Assembly: GCA_032718475.1 (NCBI GenBank)
Contig: JAUCBJ010006245.1
Span: 1 to 64,000 of the forward strand
Length of the DNA stretch: 64,000 bases
Reading direction: 5' to 3'
Origin: Nemertoderma westbladi
Lineage: Eukaryota > Xenacoelomorpha > Nemertodermatida > Nemertodermatidae
Below the pieces are notes generated by a model, which worked only from the letters and a program-made list of their open reading frames with translations, made no database searches and was not told the origin of the DNA. Positions 42,801 through 55,100 of the stretch are shown piece after piece. Every line of letters begins with the position of its first letter. Position 1 is the first letter of the stretch. The position numbers and the translations under genes are program-made.

Positions 42801-43032
42801 AACTGTTTGCAACGTGTTCAACCGTTTCTGTCCTCTCTCCAACTCCACTAACCTAACTGTCTGCAACGTGCTCAACCGTTTCTGTCCTCTCTCCAACTCC
42901 AACTCCACTAACCTAACTGTCTGCAACGTGCTCAACCATTTCTGTCCTCTCTCCAACTCCAACTCCACTAACCTAACTGTCTGCAACGTGCTCAACCGTT
43001 TCTGTCCTCTCTCCAATTCCAACTCCACTAAC
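39857..43032 (-). repeat. 54-bp tandem array carrying a splice donor (~59 copies)
   Basis: Units (plus strand AACTCCACTAACCTAACTGT, CTGCAACGTGCTCAACCG, TTTCTATCCTCTCTCC) begin in the end of exon 43166-43033 itself. The minus strand of each reads GAGTTGGAGAGAGGACAG, then AAACGGTTGAGCACGTTG, CAGACAGTTAG/GTTAGTG: 47 exonic nt plus 7 intronic nt. Some units carry an extra AACTCC. 54 bp keeps the exon frame open (ELERGQKRLSTLQTVRLV) for many units. It occupies the first 3.2 kb of the 22.7-kb intron. Confidence 0.95.
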
Positions 43033-43166
43033 CTAACTGTCTGCAACGTGCTCAACCGTTTCTGTCCTCTCTCCAACTCGGTCTTCTTTTTCTCTATTTT
43101 ATTCTCCAGATTTGCCTCATCCTCGGCGACATTATCAATAGAGGCATTGATCTTTTTAATTTCAGC
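43033..43166 (-). CDS. CLUAP1: IFT38 exon: coiled coil (NVAEDEANLENKIEKKK)
   Basis: The acceptor is TTCTGAATTAG (AG at 43168-43167) and the first donor is CAGACAGTTAG/GTTAGT (GT at 43032-43031), giving 134 bp. It reads AEIKKINASIDNVAEDEANL, ENKIEKKKTELERGQKRL and STLQTV plus the AG of an arginine codon completed by the next exon. Vertebrate CLUAP1 has NNVASDEANLEAKIEKRK, ERNRKRLETLQSVRP at this place, a nearly residue-by-residue match. The last 47 bases of the exon are the founding unit of the 54-bp array, so identical donors recur every 54 bp, each frame-compatible (+18 residues). Confidence 0.93.
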
Positions 43167-43191
43167 CTAATTCAGAAAATAGATAATTAAA

Positions 43192-46100
43192 ATCCCGTCC
43201 AACTAACCTCCACCACCCTAATGCTAAACTAACCCCCCTGCCCTAATGCTGGCCTTTAAACCCCGCTCTATCCCATCCAACTAACCTCCACCACCCTAAC
43301 GATGGGCTTTAAACCCGGCTCTATCCCGTCCAACTAACCTCCACCGCCCTAACGCTGGCCTTTAAACCCCGCTCTATCCCGTCCAACTAACCTCCAACGC
43401 CCTAACGCTGGCCTCTAAACCCCGCTCTATCCCGTCCAACTAACCTCCACCACCATAACGCTGGCCTTTAAACCCCGTTCTATCCCGTCCAACTAACCTC
43501 CACCACCCTAACGATGGGCTTTAAACCCGGCTCTATCCCGTCCAACTAACCTCCACCACCCTAACGCTGGCATTTAAACCCGGCTCTATCCCGTCCAACT
43601 AACCTCCCTGCCCTAACGCTGGCCTTTAAACCCCCCTCTATCCCGTCCAACTAACCTCCACCGCCCTAACGCTGGCCTTTAAACCCCGCTCTATCCCGTC
43701 CAACTAACCTCCAACGCCCTAACGCTGGCCTCTAAACCCCGCTCTATCCCGTCCAACTAACCTCCACCACCATAACGCTGGCCTTTAAACCCCGTTCTAT
43801 CCCGTCCAACTAACCTCCACCACCCTAACGATGGGCTTTAAACCCGGCTCTATCCCGTCCAACTAACCTCCCTGCCCTAACGCTGGCCTTTAAACCCCGC
43901 TCTATCCCGTCCAACTAACCTCCAACGCCCTAACGCTGGCCTCTAAACCCCGCTCTATCCCGTCCAACTAACCTCCACCACCATAACGCTGGCCTTTAAA
44001 CCCCGTTCTATCCCGTCCAACTAACCTCCACCACCCTAACGCTGGCCTTTAAACCCCCCTCTATCTCATCCAACTAACCTCCACCACGCTAACGCTGGCC
44101 TTTAAAACCCGCTCTATCCCATCCAACTAACCTCCACTGCCCTAACGCTGGCCTTTAAACCCCGCTCTATCCCATCCATCTAACCTCCACCGCCCTAACG
44201 CTGGCCTTTAAACCCCCCTCTATCTCATCCAACTAACCTCCACCACGCTAACGCTGGCCTTTAAACCCCGCTCTATCCCATCCAACTAAGCTCCAGCGCC
44301 CTAAAGCTGACCTTTAAACCCTGCTCTATCCCATCCAAATAACCTCCACCACCCTAACGCTTGCGTTTAAACCCTCCTCTATCCCATCCAACTAACCTCC
44401 ACCATACTCTATCGCTGGCCTTTAAACTCCCTTCCATCCTGTCCAACTAACCTTCCTGTCCTAACACTGGCCTTTAAACCCCGCTCTATCCCATCCAACT
44501 AACCTCCACCACCCTAACGCTGACCTTTAAACCCCCCTCTATCTCATCCAACTAACCTCCACCGCCCTAACGCTGGCCTTTAAACCCCACTCTATCCCAT
44601 CCAACTAACCTCCACCACCCTAACACTGGCCTTTAAACCCCACTCTATCCCGTCCAACTAACCTCCACCACCATAACGCTGGCCTTTAAACCCCACTCTA
44701 TCCCATCCAACTAACCTCCACCGCCCTAACGCTGGCCTTTCAACCCCACTCTATCCCGTCCAACTAACCTCCCTGCCCTAACGCTGGCCTTTAAACCCCG
44801 CTCTATCGCATCCAACTAACCTCCCTGCCCTAACACTGGCCTTTAAACCCCGCTCTATCCCGTCCAACTAACCTCCCTGCCCTAACGCTGGCCTTTAAAC
44901 CCCGCTCTATCCCATCCAACTAACCTCCACCACTCTATCGCTGGCCTTTAAACTCCCTTCCATCCTGTCCAACTAACCTTCCTGGCCTAACACTGGCCTT
45001 TAAACCCCTCTCTATCCCGCCCAACTAACCTCCACCGCCCTAACGCTGGCCTTAAAACCCCGCTCTATCCCATCCAACTAACCTCCACCACCCTAACGCT
45101 GGCCTTTAAACCCCCTTCCATCCTGTCCAACTAACCTCCCTGCCCTAACACTGGCCTTTAAACCCCGCTCTATCCCGTCCAACTAAACTCCACCACCCTA
45201 ACGCTGGCCTTTAAACCCCGCTCTATCCCGTCCAACTAAACTCCACCACCCTAACGCTGGCCTTTAAACCCCGCTCTATCCCGTCCAACTAAACTCCACC
45301 ACCCTAACGCTGGCCTTTAAACCCCGCTCTATCCCATCCAACTAACCTCCAACGCCCTAACGCTGGCCTTTAAACCCCGCTCTATCCCATCCAACTAACC
45401 TCCACCACCCTAACGCTGGCCTTTAAACCCCGCTCTATCCCATCCAACTAACCTCCACCACCCTAACACTGGCCTTTAAACCCCCTTCCATCCTGTCCAA
45501 CTAACCTCCCTGCCCTAACACTGGCCTTTAAACCCCGCTCTATCCCGTCCAACTAACCTCCACCACCCTAACGCTGGCCTTTAAACCCCGCTCTATCCCG
45601 TCCAACTAAACTCCACCACCCTAACGCTGGCCTTTAAACCCCGCTCTATCCCATCCAACTAACCTCCACCGCCCTAACGCTGGCCTTTAAACCCAGCTCT
45701 ATCCCATCCAACTAACCTCCACCGCCCTAACACTGGCCTTTAAACCCCGCTCTATCCCGTCCAACTAACCTCCACCACTAACGCTGGCCTTTAAACCCCG
45801 CTCTATCCCATCCAACTAACCTCCACCGCCCTAACGCTGGCCTTTAAACCCCGCTCTATCCCATCCAACTAACCTCCACCGCCCTAACGCTGGCCTTTAA
45901 ACCCTGCTCTATCCCATCCAACTAACCTCCACCGCCCTAACGCTGGCCTTTAAACCCCGCTCTATCCCATCCAACTAACCTCCACCGCCCTAAAGCTGGC
46001 CTTTAAACCCCGTTCTATCCCGTCCAAATAACCTCCACCGCCCTAACGCTGGCCTTTAAACCCCACTCTATCCCATCCAACTAACCTCCCTGCCCTAACA

Positions 46101-49100
46101 CTGGCCTTTAAACCCCGCTCTATCCCATCCATCTAACCTCCACCACCCTAACCCTGGCCTTTAAACCCTGCTCTATCCCATCCAACTAACCTCCACTGCC
46201 CTAACGCTGGCCTTTAAACCCCGCTCTATCCCATCCATCTAACCTCCACCACCCTAACCCTGGCCTTTAAACCCTGCTCTATCCCATCCAACTAACCTCC
46301 ACTGCCCTAACGCTGGCCTTTAAACCCCGCTCTATCCCATCCAACTAACCTCCACCGCCCTAACGCTGGCCTTTAAACCCCACTCTATCCCATCCAACTA
46401 ACCTCCACCGCCCTAACGCTGGCCTTTAAACCCCGTTCTATCCCATCCAACTAACCTCCACCGCCCTAACACTGGCCTTTAAACCCCGTTCTATCCCGTC
46501 CAACTAACCTCCACCACCCTAACCCTGGCCTTTAAACCCCGCTCTATCTCATCCAACTAACCTCCACCGCCCTAACGCTGGCCTTTAAACCCCACTCTAT
46601 CCCATCCAACTAACCTCCACCGCCCTAACGCTGGCCTTTAAACCCCGTTCTATCCCATCCAACTAACCTCCACCGCCCTAACACTGGCCTTTAAACCCCG
46701 TTCTATCCCGTCCAACTAACCTCCACCACCCTAACGCTGGCCTTTAAACCCCGCTCTATCCCATCCAACTAACCTCCACCGCCCTAACGCTGGCCTTTAA
46801 ACCCCGTTCTATCCCGTCCAACTAACCTCCACCACCCTAACCCTGGCCTTTAAACCCTGCTCTATCCCATCCAACTAACCTCCACCGCCCTAACGCTGGC
46901 CTTTAAACCCCGTTCTATCCCGTCCAACTAACCTCCACCACCCTAACCCTGGCCTTTAAACCCCGCTCTATCCCATCCAACTAACCTCCACCGCCCTAAC
47001 GCTGGCCTTTAAACCCCGTTCTATCCCGTCCATCTAACCTCCACCACCCTAACCCTGGCCTTTAAACCCCGCTCTATCCCATCCATCTAACCTCCACCAC
47101 CCTAACGCTGGCCTTTAAACCCCGCTCTATCTCATCCAACTAACCTACACCGCCCTAACGCTGGCCTTTAAACCCCGCTCTATCTCATCCAACTAACCTC
47201 CACCGCCCTAACGCTGGCCTTTAAACCCCGTTCTATCCCGTCCATCTAACCTCCACCACCCTAACCCTGGCCTTTAAACCCCGCTCTATCCCATCCATCT
47301 AACCTCCACCACCCTAACGCTGGCCTTTAAACCCCGCTCTATCCCATCCATCTAACCTCCACCACCCTAACGCTGGCCTTTAAACCCCGCTCTATCTCAT
47401 CCAACTAACCTACACCGCCCTAACGCTGGCCTTTAAACCCCGCTCTATCTCATCCAACTAACCTCCACCGCCCTAACGCTGGCCTTTAAACCCCCCTCTA
47501 TCTCATCCAACTAACCTCCACCGCCCTAACGCTGGCCTTTAAACCCCGCTCTATCTCATCCAACTAACCTACACCGCCCTAACGCTGGCCTTTAAACCCC
47601 GCTCTATCTCATCCAACTAACCTACACCGCCCTAACGCTGGCCTTTAAACCCCGCTCTATCTCATCCAACTAACCTCCACCGCCCTAACGCTGGCCTTTA
47701 AACCCCCCTCTATCCCATCCAACTAACCTCCACCGCCCTAACGCTGGCCTTTAAACCCCGTTCTATCCCATCCAACTAACCTCCACCGCCCTAACACTGG
47801 CCTTTAAACCCCGTTCTATCCCGTCCAACTAACCTCCCCACCCTAACGCTGGCCTTTAAACCCCACTCTATCCCATCCAACTAACCTCCACCGCCCTAAC
47901 ACTGGCCTTTAAACCCCGTTCTATCCCGTCCAACTAACCTCCACCGCCCTAACGCTGGCCTTTAAACCCCGCTCTATCTCATCCAACTAACCTCCACCGC
48001 CCTAACGCTGGCCTTTAAACCCCACTCTATCCCATCCAACTAACCTCCACCGCCCTAACGCTGGCCTTTAAACCCCGCTCTATCTCATCCAACTAACCTC
48101 CACCGCCCTAACGCTGGCCTTTAAACCCTGCTCTATCTCATCCAACTAACCTCCACCGCCCTAACGCTGGCCTTTAAACCCCGCTCTATCTCATCCAACT
48201 AACCTCCACCGCCCTAATGCTGGCCTTTAAACCCCACTCTATCCCATCCAACTAACCTCCACCGCCCTAACGCTGGCCTTTAAACCCCGCTCTATCTCAT
48301 CCAACTAACCTCCACCGCCCTAACGCTGGCCTTTAAACCCCGCTCTATCTCATCCAACTAACCTCCACCGCCCTAACGCTGGCCTTTAAACCCCGTTCTA
48401 TCCCGTCCAACTAACCTCCACCGCCCTAACGCTGGCCTTTAAACCCCGTTCTATCCCATCCAACTAACCTCCACCGCCCTAACACTGGCCTTTAAACCCC
48501 GTTCTATCCCGTCCAACTAACCTCCACCACCCTAACGCTGGCCTTTAAACCCCGCTCTATCCCATCCAACTAACCTCCACCGCCCTAACGCTGGCCTTTA
48601 AACCCCGTTCTATCCCGTCCAACTAACCTCCACCACCCTAACCCTGGCCTTTAAACCCTGCTCTATCCCATCCAACTAACCTCCACTGCCCTAACGCTGG
48701 CCTTTAAACCCCGCTCTATCCCATCCAACTAACCTCCACCGCCCTAACGCTGGCCTTTAAACCCCGCTCTATCCCATCCAACTAACCTCCACCACCCTAA
48801 CGCTGGCCTCTAAACCCCGCTCTATCCCATCCAACTAACCTCCACCGCCCTAACGCTGGCCTTTAAACCCCGCTCTATCCCATCCAACTAACCTCCACCA
48901 CCCTAACGCTGGCCTCTAAACCCCGCTCTATCCCATCCAACTAACCTCCACCACCCTAACCCTGGCCTTTAAACCCCGCTCTATCCCGTCCAACTAACCT
49001 CCACCGCCCTAACGCTGGCCTTTAAACCCCGCTCTATCCCGTCCAACTAACCTCCACCACCCTAACGCTGGCCTCTAAACCCTGCTCTATCCCATCCAAC

Positions 49101-52100
49101 TAACCTCCACCACCCTAACCCTGGCCTTTAAACCCCGCTCTATCCCGTCCAACTAACCTCCACCACCCTAACGCTGGCCTCTAAACCCCGCTCTATCCCA
49201 TCCAACTAACCTCCACCACCCTAACCCTGGCCTTTAAACCCCGCTCTATCCCGTCCAACTAACCTCCACTGCCCTAACGCTGGCCTTTAAACCCCGCTCT
49301 ATCCCGTCCAACTAACCTCCAACGCCCTAACGCTGGCCTCTAAACCCCGCTCTATCCCATCCAACTAACCTCCACCACCCTAACCCTGGCCTTTAAACCC
49401 CGCTCTATCCCATCCATCTAACCTCCACCGCCCTAATGCTGGCCTTTAAACCCCGCTCTATCTCATCCAACTAACCTCCACCGCCCTAACGCTGGCCTTT
49501 AAACCCCGCTCTATCCCGTCCAACTAACCTCCACCACCCTATCGCTGGCCTTTAAACCCCGCTCTATCCCGTCCAACTAACCTCCACCACCCTAACGCTG
49601 GCCTTTAAACCCCGCTCTATCCCATCCATCTAACCTCCACCACCCTAACCCTGGCCTTTAAACCCTGCTCTATCCCATCCAACTAACCTCCACCGCCCTA
49701 ATGCTGGCCTTTAAACCCCGCTCTATCTCATCCAACTAACCTACACCGCCCTAACGCTGGCCTTTAAACCCCGCTCTATCCCATCCATCTAACCTCCACC
49801 GCCCTAACGCTGGCCTTTAAACCCCGCTCTATCCCATCCAACTAACCTCCACCACGCTAACGCTGGCCTTTAAACCCCGCTCTATCCCATCCAACTAACC
49901 TCCACCACCCTAACGCTGGCCTTTAAACCCCGCTCTATCTCATCCAACTAACCTACACCGCCCTAACGCTGGCCTTTAAACCCCGCTCTATCCCATCCAT
50001 CTAACCTCCACCGCCCTAACGCTGGCCTTTAAACCCCGCTCTATCCCATCCAACTAACCTCCACCACCCTAACGCTGGCCTTTAAACCCCCCTCTATCTC
50101 ATCCAACTAACCTCCACCACCCTAACGATGGGCTTTAAACCCCGCTCTATCCCGTCCAACTAACCTCCACCGCCCTAATGCTGGCCTTTAAACCCCGCTC
50201 TATCCCGTCCAACTAACCTCCCTGCCCTAACGCTGGCCTTTAAACCCCTCTCTATCCCGCCCAACTAACCTCCACCGCCCTAACGCTGGCCTTTAAACCC
50301 CGCTCTATCCCGTCCAACTAACCTCCACCACCCTAACGCTGGCCTCTAAACCCCGCTCTATCCCATCCAACTAACCTCCACCACCCTAACCCTGGCCTTT
50401 AAACCCCGTTCTATCCCGTCCAACTAACCTCCACCACCCTAACCCTGGCCTTTAAACCCCGCTCTATCTCATCCAACTAACCTCCACCGCCCTAACGCTG
50501 GCCTTTAAACCCCACTCTATCCCATCCAACTAACCTCCACCGCCCTAACGCTGGCCTTTAAACCCCGTTCTATCCCATCCAACTAACCTCCACCGCCCTA
50601 ACACTGGCCTTTAAACCCCGTTCTATCCCTTCCAACTAACCTCCACCACCCTAACGCTGGCCTTTAAACCCCGCTCTATCCCATCCAACTAACCTCCACC
50701 GCCCTAACGCTGGCCTTTAAACCCCGTTCTATCCCGTCCAACTAACCTCCACCACCCTAACCCTGGCCTTTAAACCCTGCTCTATCCCATCCAACTAACC
50801 TCCACCGCCCTAACACTGGCCTTTAAACCCCCCTCTATCTCATCCAACTAACCTCCACCACCCTAACGATGGGCTTTAAACCCCGCTCTATCCCGTCCAA
50901 CTAACCTCCACCGCCCTAATGCTGGCCTTTAAACCCCGCTCTATCCCATCCAACTAACCTCCACCACCCTAACCCTGGCCTTTAAACCCCGCTCTATCCC
51001 ATCCATCTAACCTCCACCACCCTAACGCTGGCCTTTAAACCCCGCTCTATCTCATCCAACTAACCTACACCGCCCTAACGCTGGCCTTTAAACCCCGCTC
51101 TATCTCATCCAACTAACCTCCACCGCCCTAACGCTGGCCTTTAAACCCCGTTCTATCCCGTCCATCTAACCTCCACCACCCTAACCCTGGCCTTTAAACC
51201 CCGCTCTATCCCATCCATCTAACCTCCACCACCCTAACGCTGGCCTTTAAACCCCGCTCTATCCCATCCATCTAACCTCCACCACCCTAACGCTGGCCTT
51301 TAAACCCCGCTCTATCTCATCCAACTAACCTACACCGCCCTAACGCTGGCCTTTAAACCCCGCTCTATCCCATCCAACTAACCTCCACCACCCTAACGCT
51401 GGCCTCTAAACCCCGCTCTATCCCATCCAACTAACCTCCACCACCCTAACCCTGGCCTTTAAACCCCGCTCTATCCCGTCCAACTAACCTCCACCGCCCT
51501 AACGCTGGCCTTTAAACCCCGCTCTATCCCGTCCAACTAACCTCCACCACCCTAACGCTGGCCTCTAAACCCTGCTCTATCCCATCCAACTAACCTCCAC
51601 CACCCTAACCCTGGCCTTTAAACCCCGCTCTATCCCGTCCAACTAACCTCCACCACCCTAACGCTGGCCTCTAAACCCCGCTCTATCCCATCCAACTAAC
51701 CTCCACCACCCTAACCCTGGCCTTTAAACCCCGCTCTATCCCGTCCAACTAACCTCCACTGCCCTAACGCTGGCCTTTAAACCCCGCTCTATCCCGTCCA
51801 ACTAACCTCCAACGCCCTAACGCTGGCCTCTAAACCCCGCTCTATCCCATCCAACTAACCTCCACCACCCTAACCCTGGCCTTTAAACCCCGCTCTATCC
51901 CATCCATCTAACCTCCACCGCCCTAATGCTGGCCTTTAAACCCCGCTCTATCTCATCCAACTAACCTCCACCGCCCTAACGCTGGCCTTTAAACCCCGCT
52001 CTATCCCGTCCAACTAACCTCCACCACCCTATCGCTGGCCTTTAAACCCCGCTCTATCCCGTCCAACTAACCTCCACCACCCTAACGCTGGCCTTTAAAC

Positions 52101-55100
52101 CCCGCTCTATCCCATCCATCTAACCTCCACCACCCTAACCCTGGCCTTTAAACCCTGCTCTATCCCATCCAACTAACCTCCACCGCCCTAATGCTGGCCT
52201 TTAAACCCCGCTCTATCTCATCCAACTAACCTACACCGCCCTAACGCTGGCCTTTAAACCCCGCTCTATCCCATCCATCTAACCTCCACCGCCCTAACGC
52301 TGGCCTTTAAACCCCGCTCTATCCCATCCAACTAACCTCCACCACGCTAACGCTGGCCTTTAAACCCCGCTCTATCCCATCCAACTAACCTCCACCACCC
52401 TAACGCTGGCCTTTAAACCCCGCTCTATCTCATCCAACTAACCTACACCGCCCTAACGCTGGCCTTTAAACCCCGCTCTATCCCATCCATCTAACCTCCA
52501 CCGCCCTAACGCTGGCCTTTAAACCCCGCTCTATCCCATCCAACTAACCTCCACCACCCTAACGCTGGCCTTTAAACCCCCCTCTATCTCATCCAACTAA
52601 CCTCCACCACCCTAACGATGGGCTTTAAACCCCGCTCTATCCCGTCCAACTAACCTCCACCGCCCTAATGCTGGCCTTTAAACCCCGCTCTATCCCGTCC
52701 AACTAACCTCCCTGCCCTAACGCTGGCCTTTAAACCCCTCTCTATCCCGCCCAACTAACCTCCACCGCCCTAACGCTGGCCTTTAAACCCCGCTCTATCC
52801 CGTCCAACTAACCTCCACCACCCTAACGCTGGCCTCTAAACCCCGCTCTATCCCATCCAACTAACCTCCACCACCCTAACCCTGGCCTTTAAACCCCGTT
52901 CTATCCCGTCCAACTAACCTCCACCACCCTAACCCTGGCCTTTAAACCCCGCTCTATCTCATCCAACTAACCTCCACCGCCCTAACGCTGGCCTTTAAAC
53001 CCCACTCTATCCCATCCAACTAACCTCCACCGCCCTAACGCTGGCCTTTAAACCCCGTTCTATCCCATCCAACTAACCTCCACCGCCCTAACACTGGCCT
53101 TTAAACCCCGTTCTATCCCTTCCAACTAACCTCCACCACCCTAACGCTGGCCTTTAAACCCCGCTCTATCCCATCCAACTAACCTCCACCGCCCTAACGC
53201 TGGCCTTTAAACCCCGTTCTATCCCGTCCAACTAACCTCCACCACCCTAACCCTGGCCTTTAAACCCTGCTCTATCCCATCCAACTAACCTCCACCGCCC
53301 TAACACTGGCCTTTAAACCCCCCTCTATCTCATCCAACTAACCTCCACCACCCTAACGATGGGCTTTAAACCCCGCTCTATCCCGTCCAACTAACCTCCA
53401 CCGCCCTAATGCTGGCCTTTAAACCCCGCTCTATCCCATCCAACTAACCTCCACCACCCTAACCCTGGCCTTTAAACCCCGCTCTATCCCATCCATCTAA
53501 CCTCCACCACCCTAACGCTGGCCTTTAAACCCCGCTCTATCTCATCCAACTAACCTACACCGCCCTAACGCTGGCCTTTAAACCCCGCTCTATCTCATCC
53601 AACTAACCTCCACCGCCCTAACGCTGGCCTTTAAACCCCGTTCTATCCCGTCCATCTAACCTCCACCACCCTAACCCTGGCCTTTAAACCCCGCTCTATC
53701 CCATCCATCTAACCTCCACCACCCTAACGCTGGCCTTTAAACCCCGCTCTATCCCATCCATCTAACCTCCACCACCCTAACGCTGGCCTTTAAACCCCGC
53801 TCTATCTCATCCAACTAACCTACACCGCCCTAACGCTGGCCTTTAAACCCCGCTCTATCTCATCCAACTAACCTCCACCGCCCTAACGCTGGCCTTTAAA
53901 CCCCCCTCTATCTCATCCAACTAACCTCCACCGCCCTAACGCTGGCCTTTAAACCCCGCTCTATCTCATCCAACTAACCTACACCGCCCTAACGCTGGCC
54001 TTTAAACCCCGCTCTATCTCATCCAACTAACCTACACCGCCCTAACGCTGGCCTTTAAACCCCGCTCTATCTCATCCAACTAACCTCCACCGCCCTAACG
54101 CTGGCCTTTAAACCCCCCTCTATCCCATCCAACTAACCTCCACCGCCCTAACGCTGGCCTTTAAACCCCGTTCTATCCCATCCAACTAACCTCCACCGCC
54201 CTAACACTGGCCTTTAAACCCCGTTCTATCCCGTCCAACTAACCTCCACCACCCTAACGCTGGCCTTTAAACCCCACTCTATCCCATCCAACTAACCTCC
54301 ACCGCCCTAACACTGGCCTTTAAACCCCGTTCTATCCCGTCCAACTAACCTCCACCGCCCTAACGCTGGCCTTTAAACCCCGCTCAATCTCATCCAACTA
54401 ACCTCCACCGCCCTAACGCTGGCCTTTAAACCCCACTCTATCCCATCCAACTAACCTCCACCGCCCTAACGCTGGCCTTTAAACCCCGCTCTATCTCATC
54501 CAACTAACCTCCACCGCCCTAACGCTGGCCTTTAAACCCTGCTCTATCTCATCCAACTAACCTCCACCGCCCTAACGCTGGCCTTTAAACCCCGCTCTAT
54601 CTCATCCAACTAACCTCCACCGCCCTAATGCTGGCCTTTAAACCCCACTCTATCCCATCCAACTAACCTCCACCGCCCTAACGCTGGCCTTTAAACCCCG
54701 CTCTATCTCATCCAACTAACCTCCACCGCCCTAACGCTGGCCTTTAAACCCCGCTCTATCTCATCCAACTAACCTCCACCGCCCTAACGCTGGCCTTTAA
54801 ACCCCGTTCTATCCCGTCCAACTAACCTCCACCGCCCTAACGCTGGCCTTTAAACCCCGTTCTATCCCATCCAACTAACCTCCACCGCCCTAACACTGGC
54901 CTTTAAACCCCGTTCTATCCCGTCCAACTAACCTCCACCACCCTAACGCTGGCCTTTAAACCCCGCTCTATCCCATCCAACTAACCTCCACCGCCCTAAC
55001 GCTGGCCTTTAAACCCCGTTCTATCCCGTCCAACTAACCTCCACCACCCTAACCCTGGCCTTTAAACCCTGCTCTATCCCATCCAACTAACCTCCACTGC

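Noticed and set aside
39886-43170. A 1094-codon plus-strand ORF (STNLTVCNVLNRFCPLSN repeats)
   Set aside because: Antisense shadow of the 54-bp array. The conserved coding sense is the minus strand, where the first unit is the IFT38 exon.
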